This document shows positions 16,874 through 25,513 of a DNA stretch of 64,000 nt, piece after piece. The notes under the pieces were generated by a model. The model saw only the letters and a program-made list of their open reading frames with translations, searched no databases and was not told the DNA's origin. The stretch is from Gammaproteobacteria bacterium (lineage in GTDB: Bacteria; Pseudomonadota; Gammaproteobacteria; Burkholderiales; Burkholderiaceae_C), in the NCBI GenBank assembly GCA_018815325.1, contig JAHIYE010000016.1, forward strand, positions 1 to 64,000, in the 5' to 3' direction. Made by a program: the position numbers and the translations under genes. The number at the start of each line of letters is the position of its first letter. The first letter of the stretch is position 1.

Positions 16874-17770
16874 TCATTTGCGCTGTCCCCACCACACGCC
16901 GGCCAGTGCAAGCAGGCCACCAACAGCGTGGTAGTCATGTAGCTGCTCTCCCAGCAGCGTGAAGGCGGCCAGTGCGACGAAGATGGGGAGCAGGTTCATG
17001 AACAGGCTGGCACGCGACGGGCCAATGCGCTTGATGCCCGTCATCCAGAAAAACGGGGAACCGATGGAGGCCGGAATGCCGGCATACAGAATGAGCGGCA
17101 GGTTCTGCGCGGTAATGGGCGAGGCCGGTGCCAGCCACCAGAATGGCAATAGCAACAGTACGCCAAAACCAATCTGCACATAAAGCTGATGCCACGTTGA
17201 CAGCGGCACGGCCCAGCGCTTGAGCAACACGCCGTAGAGCGCATTGGAGGCCACCGCGATCAGCATGAGCGCGTCGCCCCCATGGGTTGCGCCATGCAGC
17301 AATTCACCGGGGTGTCCACGCGTGCTGAGAAACACCAGACCGGCCAGCGACAAGCCGGCACCGCCAATGCGAGAGACCGTCAGCGCCTCGCCCGCAAAGA
17401 AACTGGCGAGCAACGCAGACAGCAGCGGCATCAAGGCCACCACCACGCCCATGTTGATGGCCGAGGTGGTTTTTGCCGCCTCATAGGCCAGGCCCTGGTA
17501 CATGCCCATGCCCAGCAGCCCCAGAAAAGCCAGCTTGTTCCAGTGCGCCACCACAATGGCCCGCTGACGCCAAACAGCGCGCAGCAGAAACGGCGTCAGA
17601 ACCAGCCCGGCCAGCAGCCAGCGGTAGAGAGTGATGGCAGCAGGCTCAATCACCGCAGAGGCCAATTTGGTGACGAGGGTGTTACCCGTCCAGATCAGGA
17701 CGGCCAGCAGGGGAAAGACAGAGAAGTTGGCGACATCGGCCGGCGCTGTCAGTTGGATTTTGTGTTGCAT
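16874..17770 (-). CDS. EamA/DMT-superfamily transporter
   Basis: 298-residue inner-membrane protein with about ten hydrophobic segments arranged as two EamA repeats (first repeat starting PLLAVLIWTGNTLVTK; second starting with the GGDALMLIAVASNALYGVLLK helix). Such proteins export metabolites or amino acids. It is divergent from an adjacent LysR regulator with a 121-base intergenic region, the usual arrangement of a LysR-controlled exporter. Substrate unknown. Confidence 0.92.
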   Translation of the reverse strand: MQHKIQLTAPADVANFSVFPLLAVLIWTGNTLVTKLASAVIEPAAITLYRWLLAGLVLTPFLLRAVWRQRAIVVAHWNKLAFLGLLGMGMYQGLAYEAAKTTSAINMGVVVALMPLLSALLASFFAGEALTVSRIGGAGLSLAGLVFLSTRGHPGELLHGATHGGDALMLIAVASNALYGVLLKRWAVPLSTWHQLYVQIGFGVLLLLPFWWLAPASPITAQNLPLILYAGIPASIGSPFFWMTGIKRIGPSRASLFMNLLPIFVALAAFTLLGEQLHDYHAVGGLLALAGVWWGQRK

Positions 17771-17828
17771 GAGGTTCTATCTCTACGTCGTTGTTTCAAA
17801 GTGGTCGTATGCTCCTGCAATCCAACCA

Positions 17829-17852
17829 TTGCGTAAAGTGATATCTTTGCAA
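17829..17852. promoter_or_regulatory. candidate LysR-box between transporter and LysR gene
   Basis: Imperfect dyad in the divergent region: TTGC-GT-AAAG, six bases, CTTT-GCAA. Position and symmetry suit the adjacent LysR regulator; this is an inference from symmetry only. Confidence 0.4.
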
Positions 17853-17891
17853 TAAATTGCTGCACTTAATGCATCATTCAGAAACATATCC

Positions 17892-18806
17892 ATGAAGACG
17901 CCCGCCCTGAACCATCTGGATTTCAACCTGCTGCTCGACCTGGATGCCCTGCTTCGGGAAGGCAGCGTGGTGGGCGCTGCCCGTCACCTGCATCTGAGTG
18001 CGCCCGCCATGAGTCGCCGTTTGACGCGACTGCGTGAAGCCTTGGGCGACCCCCTGTTTGTGCCTGCCGGTCGCGGACTGGCGCCCACTCCACGCGCCCT
18101 GGCGCTGGGACCAAGGGTACAGGCCGCCATTGCAGAGGTACGCGGTGTTTTCACGCCCGAGGCCGTGGATTTCTCCCGGCTGCAGCGCAGCTTCACCTTG
18201 CGCGTGAATGATGGCTTCGCAGGTGCCTGGGCGACGCGCCTGGCCAGCGCCATGGCCGCAGAAGCACCGGGCATGTCCCTGCAATTCATTCCCCGTGCCG
18301 ACAAGGCGATAGAACCCTTGCGCAGCGGTGTCGTCGATCTGGACATCGGCGTGAAAACCGTGGCCGAGCCGGAGGTATACAGCGAGCCGCTTTTTGCAGC
18401 CTCGTTTGTCGGCGTAGTGCGGGAGAAGCATCCTCTGGCGGGCAGCAGGATTGTCCGGGCCAAAGACTTTGTTGCGTGGCCCCACATCTCGACCTCAATG
18501 CAAGGCCTGGCAACCGGGCGCCTGGATGCCGCGCTGAAAACACTGGGCTTGCGCCGCCAGGTACTCATCGTGGCGCCCGGCTTTCAGGCCGCGCTGGCCA
18601 TGGCCGCCTCATCAGATTTTGTTGCTGTCATGCCGGACCCGTTTGTCCGCTGGGTCATGGCGCATCACCGCCTGCACATCTTCAAGCTGCCGGTCACCAT
18701 GCCCCGCGTTGAGGTGACTCAGCGCTGGCATGCGCGGCATCATGCGGACCCTGTGCACAAATGGCTACGTGGGCATGTGCTGGCGGTTTGCAAGACAGGG
18801 CTCTAG
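17892..18806 (+). CDS. LysR-family transcriptional regulator
   Basis: 304 residues. N-terminal winged helix-turn-helix (LLREGSVVGAARHLHLSAPAMSRRL, then LREALGDPLFVPAGRGLAPT) and a periplasmic-binding-like effector domain. The start codon is the first ATG after the divergent intergenic region. It probably controls the neighbouring EamA transporter. The effector cannot be predicted. Confidence 0.93.
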   Translation: MKTPALNHLDFNLLLDLDALLREGSVVGAARHLHLSAPAMSRRLTRLREALGDPLFVPAGRGLAPTPRALALGPRVQAAIAEVRGVFTPEAVDFSRLQRSFTLRVNDGFAGAWATRLASAMAAEAPGMSLQFIPRADKAIEPLRSGVVDLDIGVKTVAEPEVYSEPLFAASFVGVVREKHPLAGSRIVRAKDFVAWPHISTSMQGLATGRLDAALKTLGLRRQVLIVAPGFQAALAMAASSDFVAVMPDPFVRWVMAHHRLHIFKLPVTMPRVEVTQRWHARHHADPVHKWLRGHVLAVCKTGL

Positions 18807-19053
18807 GAGAGTTGCTCCAAAGTCAACGCTTTCTGTGTATATCGTTCGTCCGCTTTGGGCCAGGAACTGTCTTTCGAAGCCGATTGCAGGAAGTCAGGAT
18901 CAGGCTGGGTGCAGCCACCTGGTTTAGGAGCGCCGATGACTGCTGCCAGCGACACAGGTCGTTGGGCAGCACTCAGGCTGGACGGCAGCTTCGCAACGCA
19001 AGCGGATTTTCTAAGCGGGCCTCGGACAGGCATCCGCATTAGCATGCGCACAG
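18807..19053. other. gene-free stretch, start of accessory region
   Basis: About 250 bases between the LysR gene and the minus-strand hydrolase. I see no hairpin terminator, no repeat and no convincing reading frame. From here to about 24.3 kb the base composition is more mixed than in the flanks. Confidence 0.4.
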
Positions 19054-20103
19054 TTATCGCAAATTCTTGTCGAAAAATGCGATCGCCTCTTGTGCGAAGC
19101 GATCCAGAAACGCAGCCCGGTTGAAGCCTTGCGGGTCGCCGGCCACGCTGCCGTCCGGCGAGGGCAAGTCAATCGTCGGTGTGTTCATGAATGCATAGTG
19201 TCCTGCATTGGGCACGATTTGAATCGTAGCGTTGCCGCCGTGCATGCTCTGCATGACCCATTGCGCGTGGAAGCGCGGCACAAGAAAGGTGTCTTTTTCG
19301 CCAACGTAAATGGTCACCGGCACGGTGATCGATGCTAGCGATGACGCGCTGAATGCAACGCCCAACGGTGCCAATGCCATCACTGCGCGCACACGTGTAT
19401 CGGCCTGCACCGGCTCTTCCTGCCCATCAGCGGCGCCGCTGGCCTGCACCGTGGCGCGTGACAACTTGCACAGGACGGGATCCATCTCTGCTTCGTTCTC
19501 GCAATGCGTGCGCATTCGCGAGAGCATCGGCTTGCCGCCTGCCAGAGCCAGTACCGTGTAGCCGCCCGCCGAATGACCCAGTGCACCGATCAGTGGCTGC
19601 CCGTCGGTACCACTGGCAATGCGTGAGCGCCATTGCGGGTCGGCAAGCAAGGTGTCTATCACGCGCGAGACCTGGCGCGGGCGCTCGGCAAAGTAGCGCC
19701 CAGGCGTGGCACGCATCGACACGTCCTGCCACGTATCGCCCACGTGCTCGACACTGGCAACCAGGTAGCCGTTGCGCGCCAACGTTTGTGACAACGTGGC
19801 AAAGCCCATCTCGGTAGACCCCGTACCATGACTTATCACAATGAGGCCCTTGAATTTCGACTCCGGTGCTCCGTTAATGGCCACGATCTGCGGGAACGGC
19901 CCCATTGGTATCACCCGGGCGGCATCAGGTGTAGGGTAGTACAGCGCGAAGTGAGCCGGCTTGTCAGCCGCTCCGCTGGCGGCGACCGTCATTTGGCGAA
20001 AGCCCGCCTCAGCGGCGTGGACGGCAGGCTGCAGCAATCCGACACAGGTCGCTGCCACGACAATCGGGAAGAAGCGAATATCAAATATGGAAGGGGCAAA
20101 CAT
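19054..20103 (-). CDS. exported alpha/beta hydrolase (dienelactone hydrolase/PAF-acetylhydrolase-like)
   Basis: 349 residues from ATG 20103, which gives a clean signal peptide (FFPIVVAATCVGLLQPAVHA); an in-frame ATG at 20166 would push it inward. Serine hydrolase motifs: oxyanion loop VISHGTGST, nucleophile elbow GHSAGG, and a late acid-His pair (VGEKDTFLVP; NAGHYAF). This resembles predicted dienelactone hydrolases of the PAF-acetylhydrolase fold. It stands alone, so its substrate is unknown. Confidence 0.85.
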   Translation of the reverse strand: MFAPSIFDIRFFPIVVAATCVGLLQPAVHAAEAGFRQMTVAASGAADKPAHFALYYPTPDAARVIPMGPFPQIVAINGAPESKFKGLIVISHGTGSTEMGFATLSQTLARNGYLVASVEHVGDTWQDVSMRATPGRYFAERPRQVSRVIDTLLADPQWRSRIASGTDGQPLIGALGHSAGGYTVLALAGGKPMLSRMRTHCENEAEMDPVLCKLSRATVQASGAADGQEEPVQADTRVRAVMALAPLGVAFSASSLASITVPVTIYVGEKDTFLVPRFHAQWVMQSMHGGNATIQIVPNAGHYAFMNTPTIDLPSPDGSVAGDPQGFNRAAFLDRFAQEAIAFFDKNLR

Positions 20104-20472
20104 GGATGGATACCTTTTGAGTTGAGGTGTTCTACGGGGATAGGGAAGCGAAGTATCTATGCGCACTTGCGCGGCGTCACGGACCGTGCGACGAAATGGC
20201 CATCAGGCGGCGCCAGATGCTTTAAAACTTGTGTGGACGGGCCAAGTACGCTTGCCGCAGGCGCACGCAGGTCATTGAATTTGAAGCTGGATTGGTTGCC
20301 TGATGACGGTCATTCAGCAAGGACCGTTCCTGGCCGAGAACGTAGATTGGAGGCTGTGCTCGTTCGCAGTCACCCGTGCCGGTGGAGTACGGACATCGGA
20401 CTTGATGCGGCGCAACATGTTGGTTTCTCACAAGCGCATGCTCTGGGACCCTCAACTCGATGGGAGACCATC
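20104..20472. other. gene-free stretch before the recombinase remnant
   Basis: About 370 bases with frames open on both strands but no recognisable protein. It might hold the recombination site or promoter of the following recombinase, but I could not pick out a paired site. Confidence 0.35.
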
Positions 20473-21096
20473 ATGGAAACGTCAGGCAATACGGCTCATC
20501 ACGAGCCGTGGAACAAAGGCAAGATCGTCGGGCAAAAGGCACCCTTCAAGGTGAAGGACATCTGAGCTCTGCGCATACGTCTTCAGATGGATGGCCGGGT
20601 CCGAGAGCTCGCACGCTTCAACCTCGGCATCGACAGCAAGCTTCGCGAATGCGACCTCGTTGCACTCAAGGTCCGTGACGTGTCCCATGGTGACCAGGTG
20701 GCCACGCGAGCGATCGTCATGCAGCACCAGACCAAGCGCCCAGTTCAATTCGAGATCACGGCAGTCACCAGAGAGGCCTTGCAGGTGTGGATCAAGCAGG
20801 CGGAATTGAAGTCTGATGACTTCCTGTTTCCCAGCAGGCTCCACGATTCACCCCACCTGGGACCTCGGCAGTACGCCCGGATTCTCGGGCACTGGGTGGA
20901 TGAACTTGGTTTGGATCGTTCCGAGTACGGGACCCACTCGATGCGAAGGACCAAGGCGACATTGATTTATCGACGCACCAAAGATCTCCTAACCGTCCAA
21001 CTTCTGCTTGGCCACTCCAAGCTGGGATCGACCGTGAAGTACTTGGGTATCGAGGTCGACGACGCTCTTGAAATCTCCGAGCAGACGGGAATTTGA
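20473..21096 (+). pseudogene. tyrosine recombinase/integrase with an in-frame stop
   Basis: Catalytic-domain-only tyrosine recombinase of about 207 codons. The first 30 codons (METSGNTAHHEPWNKGKIVG...) end at TGA (20563-20565), after which the same frame resumes with ALRIRLQMDGRVRELARFN. A Trp codon (TGG) is the likely ancestral state. The remaining catalytic set looks complete: Arg in SKLRECDLVAL, H-x-x-R in THSMRRTKATL, H in LLLGHSKLGS and the Tyr nucleophile in VKYLGI. Either it is inactive, or translation restarts at ATG 20587, which would yield 169 residues lacking the N-terminal part. It marks past mobile-element activity in this accessory stretch. Confidence 0.8.
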
Positions 21097-21384
21097 GGTG
21101 GTCATCGAGGCGGCATTTGTTCCGGTACTGGGGCGGTCGCCTTCAATGGCAGCTATGTGGACTCCGTCAGCAGCAGTGCTTTCGGCCAGGAGCGGACCTT
21201 CGCTCGGCACCCACTGGTGTCGGTTTCAGACTGAGACCGGGGCTACAGAAATTCAAATTTTCGCCCCGATACCCGAACATTAGCAATAGCGAACCGACCG
21301 TCTGCAATGATGCGTTGCTTTCGATCAAAGGGGCACTAACAATCAGTTTGTATTCACCCCAATTCAGTAGCTCTTTTGACCAAA

Positions 21385-22320
21385 TTAGGCAATAAGAGGT
21401 CTAGTAACGTCGGGGCGATTCACAGGGTTAAATATGCGGCGTGCGTTATCTGCGATGACACCGGCCACAAATCCAAACAATGAGGGTGGAAGATCGTGGC
21501 CCATTCCCTCGACGATCAATAGTTGGGCTCCTGTAATATTGGCCGCCGTGTCCTTTCCAGCTTCCGGGGGAACGAGTGGGTCGTCTGACCCATGCAACAC
21601 AAGCGTCGAAGCAGTGATGCTAGCTAGTCGTGATCTTAAGTCACCGGTTGCTGCGATGGCGCCGAGTTGCCGCCAAAACCCGTTTGGGTTGTATGCTCGT
21701 TTGACTTCGGCCAAGGCTCGGTCACGTTGAGCGGATTCGTCGAACGGATAGCCTCGCCCGGCAATCGCTTGAGAAAAGGCAACGCAATGTGCGAGATAGC
21801 CCTGTTCGTCTTTCAAAGGATGTGGCGCGGGCGATGTCATCGCCGCCATCACTGCAGGGCTTGCCCCCGACAGACCACGATTGCCAGTGCTCGACATGAT
21901 GGAAACAAGAGATAGAACACGTTCAGGATGCTCGCTGGCCAACAGTTGTGCGATCATTCCGCCCATTGATCTCCCAACCACGTGCGCACGTGCGATCATC
22001 AACGAATCGAGAAGTCCTACAGCGTCGTTCGCCATATCGAACAGCGTATAAGGGACATTAGGCGTTTCGCCGCGAGAGACTGCGTCGGCAATTGCAGCGA
22101 GATCTGGCATCGACGCGCTATCGAAGTGAGTTGAAAGGCCAGCGTCGCGATTATCAAAACGAATCACGCGGTAGCCTTGTTCTACCAATATCTGGCAAAA
22201 CGTTTCGCTCCAACGAATCATCTGCGTACCCAGACCGGAAATCAGCAGAACAGCTTCCGCGTCGGTATTGCCGAAACAATCGTATTCAATGTCAATTCCG
22301 TTCGCTTTAGTCTTGGGCAT
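21385..22320 (-). CDS. alpha/beta-fold hydrolase
   Basis: 311 residues, no signal peptide. Motifs: LISGLGTQMIRW (oxyanion region), FDNRDAGLST, nucleophile elbow GRSMGG, acid in LVLHGSDDPLVPPE and His in VEGMGHDLPP. This is the pattern of aclacinomycin methylesterase-like and epoxide/ester hydrolase relatives. It follows the DUF2239/GIY-YIG/MarR operon on the same strand with a gap of about 146 bases, so co-regulation is possible but not shown. Confidence 0.88.
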   Translation of the reverse strand: MPKTKANGIDIEYDCFGNTDAEAVLLISGLGTQMIRWSETFCQILVEQGYRVIRFDNRDAGLSTHFDSASMPDLAAIADAVSRGETPNVPYTLFDMANDAVGLLDSLMIARAHVVGRSMGGMIAQLLASEHPERVLSLVSIMSSTGNRGLSGASPAVMAAMTSPAPHPLKDEQGYLAHCVAFSQAIAGRGYPFDESAQRDRALAEVKRAYNPNGFWRQLGAIAATGDLRSRLASITASTLVLHGSDDPLVPPEAGKDTAANITGAQLLIVEGMGHDLPPSLFGFVAGVIADNARRIFNPVNRPDVTRPLIA

Positions 22321-22466
22321 GGCATGTGGTCCTTAAATGTTCTTGTGTCGCGCGCCTTTTGGGAGCGCTCCGATATTTCGTTTGGCCGGCTTCACTACAG
22401 CACCACGGATGCACTGCCAGGCTGTGCAAGTGGCCACGTACCCAGCAAAGGGCGCGATAGCGTTGC

Positions 22467-22898
22467 TCATGAGAGTGCTAAGGTTGACGTGCGTGCAAGC
22501 GTTACCAGTGCTGCGGAAGCCTTCTCAATCGCTGCGGGGGCGATTGATTCGACGGCTTCAGTGCAAATGCTCTCGGCTGTCTCGCGTGCGGCGTTCACCA
22601 GCGCACGCCCGGCTGGGCGAAGCACGGCCTGACGAAATCCATTCGCACCTTCGCGCACCACGAGGCCAATCTTTTCGAGCACGATCAATTGACGCAGCAC
22701 CGATGATTGGGGTTGACCAAGCGGACGTACGAGTTCCGGAATGCTTATCCGACCACCGTCCGCTTGCGCGAGCAAATTCAGCAGCGCAAAATCATCGAAA
22801 CTGATTCCATGGTGTATGCCCAACTCGTCGTCAAGCTTGAGTTGCAGGCTGGCGTGGGCACGGTGTAGCGCCAAACAGAAGCCGAGATTTAGGTTCAT
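22467..22898 (-). CDS. MarR-family transcriptional regulator
   Basis: 143 residues with a MarR winged helix: ISFDDFALLNLLAQADGGRISIPELVRPLGQPQSSVLRQLIVLEKIGLV is the helix-turn-helix and wing lead-in, cited here as landmarks only (SIPELVRPLG, SSVLRQLIVLE). I chose ATG 22898 because AGGAGCG precedes it and because it overlaps the stop of the GIY-YIG gene (ATGA), indicating translational coupling. It is the third gene of a DUF2239-GIY-YIG-MarR operon and probably autoregulates it through the repeats at 23961-24030. Confidence 0.87.
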   Translation of the reverse strand: MNLNLGFCLALHRAHASLQLKLDDELGIHHGISFDDFALLNLLAQADGGRISIPELVRPLGQPQSSVLRQLIVLEKIGLVVREGANGFRQAVLRPAGRALVNAARETAESICTEAVESIAPAAIEKASAALVTLARTSTLALS

Positions 22899-23263
22899 TG
22901 AGGTTCGCTCCTGGGTTCGTCGTAGCCGAGTTCGCCGACACAAGGGATTTCCTGGCGCCACAGGCTAACTAGTATTTCCAATTCCTGTTCGGCATTGAAC
23001 GCTGGATCTTCGCTGGGTTTGACCATGTCAAGTACGTCTAGGAGAAAGTTGGTCTCGCCGTGCTTGACCCAGTCCTGCGCAAGCCTCGCATTGCGATGCT
23101 GTCCATGCTGCAGTTCAAAACGATGCCGGTTGAGTGTGCCCTGAACGTTCGTACTTCCGGCAACCAACGCCCGGCCCGTGATCTGGTTACGGATCGCATA
23201 TACGCCTGCTCGGATTTTCGTCTCCAGATACTGTCGTTTCAGCGTCTTTTGGTTTGTCATCAT
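22895..23263 (-). CDS. GIY-YIG-like nuclease-family protein
   Basis: 122 residues. The segment AGVYAIRNQITGRALVAGS carries the GVY...VAGS form of the GIY-YIG core; downstream are conserved NRHRFELQHGQHRN and LAQDWVKHG blocks. The usual second YIG is replaced by LVAGS, so nuclease activity is uncertain. Two adjacent ATG codons (23263, 23260) follow AAAGGATTG; the frame extends upstream without a ribosome site. It sits between DUF2239 and MarR genes and overlaps the MarR start. Role unknown. Confidence 0.75.
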   Translation of the reverse strand: MMTNQKTLKRQYLETKIRAGVYAIRNQITGRALVAGSTNVQGTLNRHRFELQHGQHRNARLAQDWVKHGETNFLLDVLDMVKPSEDPAFNAEQELEILVSLWRQEIPCVGELGYDEPRSEPQ

Positions 23264-23298
23264 CAATCCTTTTTGTTCCAAATGAGTCACGGTGCAAG

Positions 23299-23925
23299 CT
23301 ATGGCACTTCTGTCAGCGGTACTGGATACGCTATGCACCTGACGTAATCGCGAACGTCGGCCGGCCAAGCTTCGGTCTGTTGGCGGAACTTTGCCGCGTC
23401 GTTTGCGAACAGCGCACGCGAGGCCTCTTCAAAGCCAGCCATATCACCAGCCATGACTGACATGAAGTGATAAGCACATTCACTCGCCCGGCGTTGCCGG
23501 TCTCGGTCCATGTTGGCCCGGCGTGCCCCATCAACCAGTTTCCGCAAAGTCACCGATGCACCGCCTGGCTGTTCAGCCAACCAATCCCAGTGGCGCGGCA
23601 GTAGCGTGACTTCTCGAGCGACAACCCCAAGCTTTGGCCTGCCACGGCCACGTGGCTCATCAGATTTTTCGGAATCGATCAGTGCCGATTCGGTCTTATG
23701 AAGCTCGTGCCCCTCAGGCGGTAGACGTGCCAACATCTTGGCATCGCTTCCTCGAATATCGATATCGACAACTTGGCCAGTCTGGTCGCAGAAGGTCAGC
23801 AGCGGACTGAGTACGCCGGACTCCAGAGCATGTTTCACAGCCAATGCATTGACCGACAAGCTGCCAGTGGCGATGCGCTTGTGGCCGTCGAAGCTGGTAT
23901 AGGAAGGAGTAGCGGTATCAATCAT
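23299..23925 (-). CDS. DUF2239-family protein
   Basis: 208 residues, recognised as DUF2239 from the start YTSFDGHKRIATGSLS, the basic GRGRPKLGVVAREVTLLPRHWDWL block and the C-terminal VRDYVRCIA. The family has no known function. The basic central part and the sentence-like order (substrate-like N-half, then RPKLG) suggest contact with nucleic acid, but this is only an impression. ATG 23925 is preferred over an upstream in-frame start because it places the first conserved block near the N-terminus. First gene of the operon; three phased repeats lie 36-105 bases upstream. Confidence 0.82.
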   Translation of the reverse strand: MIDTATPSYTSFDGHKRIATGSLSVNALAVKHALESGVLSPLLTFCDQTGQVVDIDIRGSDAKMLARLPPEGHELHKTESALIDSEKSDEPRGRGRPKLGVVAREVTLLPRHWDWLAEQPGGASVTLRKLVDGARRANMDRDRQRRASECAYHFMSVMAGDMAGFEEASRALFANDAAKFRQQTEAWPADVRDYVRCIAYPVPLTEVP

Positions 23926-23960
23926 GGTGAGACGGGGCTTGATTGGATGAACTAATAGTG

Positions 23961-24030
23961 CCCGGGTTAAATTCAAGTTAAAATAATACCCGGGTTAAAT
24001 TCACATGTCAATATTACCCGGATTAAATTT
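23961..24030. promoter_or_regulatory. three 14-bp repeats at exact 28-bp spacing (operator array)
   Basis: CCCGGGTTAAATTC occurs at 23961-23974 and 23989-24002, and CCCGGATTAAATTT at 24017-24030: 14-base repeats with 14-base spacers, each preceded by a TAATA/AATATTA-like tract. The array lies directly upstream of the minus-strand DUF2239 operon. Spacing of 28 bp is close to but not exactly three helical turns. It probably binds the operon's MarR protein or a repeat-binding partner. Confidence 0.75.
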
Positions 24031-24461
24031 AAACCATCACGCTTCTGTGACTGGCGCGTCGGTACTGCCGAGGCACCTTTTTTCGCTAGACAACACCGAA
24101 GTGGATAAACTTCATGCGCCCATTCGGTTAGCGCCCACCGAAGGATTCCGCTACACCCCGGTAGCCCGTGTCCGTGTCCGTGTCCGTGTCCGTGTGTTAG
24201 TAGGACAGTCTTGCCGACTCCGTTGTGTTCAACCAAGTCAATGTGTCGTAAATAGATAAAGAACCACGTTGAGATAGGAGAGCAGTGCTTTGCCTACCCC
24301 ACCTGATGCCATGAACGGTTTCAGTTCTGAAAGAAAATTTGGCAATCCGAAAGATGTCACCGACGAAAGGCCGCAACCGCTGCCTTGCGGACCTTCAATT
24401 TGATAAGGCGAAGGACCGCCCCGGGTCGAAAACCGCCGACCATATCAAACAAGCAACAAAA
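24031..24461. other. gene-free stretch with a hexanucleotide tandem repeat
   Basis: About 430 bases between the operator array and the dehydratase terminator. It contains the GTGTCC tandem repeat (24168-24197). I see no credible gene; plus-strand frames here overlap the minus-strand dehydratase. Confidence 0.45.
24168..24197. repeat. hexanucleotide tandem repeat (GTGTCC)4 plus a partial unit
   Basis: Four perfect GTGTCC units followed by GTGTGT. Six-base units keep any reading frame, but no gene covers them. Confidence 0.85.
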
Positions 24462-24482
24462 AGCCCGGAAAACCGGGCTCTT
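24458..24482 (-). terminator. rho-independent terminator of the dehydratase gene
   Basis: Stem AGCCCGG with loop TTTT (minus strand) and CCGGGCT, followed on the minus strand by TTTTTG. It lies about 30 bases after the stop of the minus-strand dehydratase. Confidence 0.8.
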
Positions 24483-24508
24483 AGTCTGCACTCCGCAAGC
24501 AATCGATT

Positions 24509-25477
24509 TCAGTCAGCGATGAACCCTGCAAACCGCCGCAGGTCCACATTGCCGCCGCTGATGATCACGCCCACGCGCTTGCCGCGAATCAGCGCCCCCG
24601 CCTGCGCGGCCGCAGCAAAGCCCAAGCAGCCTGTGGGCTCCACCACCATCTTCATGCGCTCGGCAAAGAAGCGCATGGCCTGCACCAGTTGGGCATCGGT
24701 GGCGGTGTGTATGTCGTCCACATCGCGCTGGATCACGCCAAAGGTGTACTCGCCCAGGTGCTGGGTCTGCGCGCCGTCGGCAATGGTCTTGGGCGTGGGG
24801 ATGTTGACGATCTTGCCGCTGCGGAAGGACTGCTGGCCGTCGTTGCCGGCCTCGGGCTCCACGCCATAAACCTTGCACCTGGGTGACAGCGCGCGAGCCG
24901 ACAGTGCCGAGCCGCTGAGCAGGCCGCCGCCGCCCAGACACACAAACAGGTGGTCGAGCTCACCCACTTCTTCAAACAGCTCCTTGGCCGCCGTACCCTG
25001 CCCGGCCATCACGTCGGGGTGGTCATAGGGCGGGATCAGCGTGAGGCCGCGCTGCTCGGCCAGCTCGCGCGTGAGGGCCTCGCGGTCCTGCTTGAAGCGG
25101 TCGAACTGGATGACCTCACCGCCGTAGCCGCGCGTGGCATCGATCTTGGCCTGGGGTGCGTCCAGCGGCATCAGGATGGTGGCCGGAATGCCCAGCATGC
25201 GGGCCGACAGCGCAATGGCCTGGGCGTGGTTGCCAGAGGAGAAGGTGATCACGCCGGCCTGCTTTTGAGCGGCTGTGAAGCGGGAGAGCGCATTGAACGC
25301 ACCGCGGAACTTGAAGGCCCCCATGCGCTGGAAGTTCTCGCATTTGAAGAACACCTGCGCGCCCAGCCTCTCGTCGGCCGTGCGCGAGCGCAGCACGGGG
25401 GTGCGGTGGGCATGGCCCTCCAGCCGCATCGAGGCGGCGATCACATCGTCAAAAGTGGGTAAGGTCAGCATGGTCAT
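24509..25477 (-). CDS. PLP-dependent threonine/serine dehydratase family protein
   Basis: About 322 residues of fold-type II PLP enzyme. PLP-lysine in AFKFRGAFNAL, phosphate and substrate loop FSSGNHAQAIAL, and glycine loop CLGGGGLLSG are intact. There is no C-terminal ACT regulatory domain, so it resembles catabolic threonine dehydratase, serine racemase or hydroxyaspartate ammonia-lyase rather than biosynthetic IlvA. Starts at 25477 or 25471 are equally possible; upstream codons to 25513 lack a ribosome site. Monocistronic with its own terminator. Confidence 0.9.
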   Translation of the reverse strand: MTMLTLPTFDDVIAASMRLEGHAHRTPVLRSRTADERLGAQVFFKCENFQRMGAFKFRGAFNALSRFTAAQKQAGVITFSSGNHAQAIALSARMLGIPATILMPLDAPQAKIDATRGYGGEVIQFDRFKQDREALTRELAEQRGLTLIPPYDHPDVMAGQGTAAKELFEEVGELDHLFVCLGGGGLLSGSALSARALSPRCKVYGVEPEAGNDGQQSFRSGKIVNIPTPKTIADGAQTQHLGEYTFGVIQRDVDDIHTATDAQLVQAMRFFAERMKMVVEPTGCLGFAAAAQAGALIRGKRVGVIISGGNVDLRRFAGFIAD

Positions 25478-25513
25478 GGTCCACATCAAGGCCCCGCGAC
25501 GGTGCCGGGCCAT

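Noticed and set aside
23961-24030. Possible CRISPR array
   Set aside because: Only three 14-base repeats with 14-base spacers and no cas genes; geometry fits an operator array, not a CRISPR.
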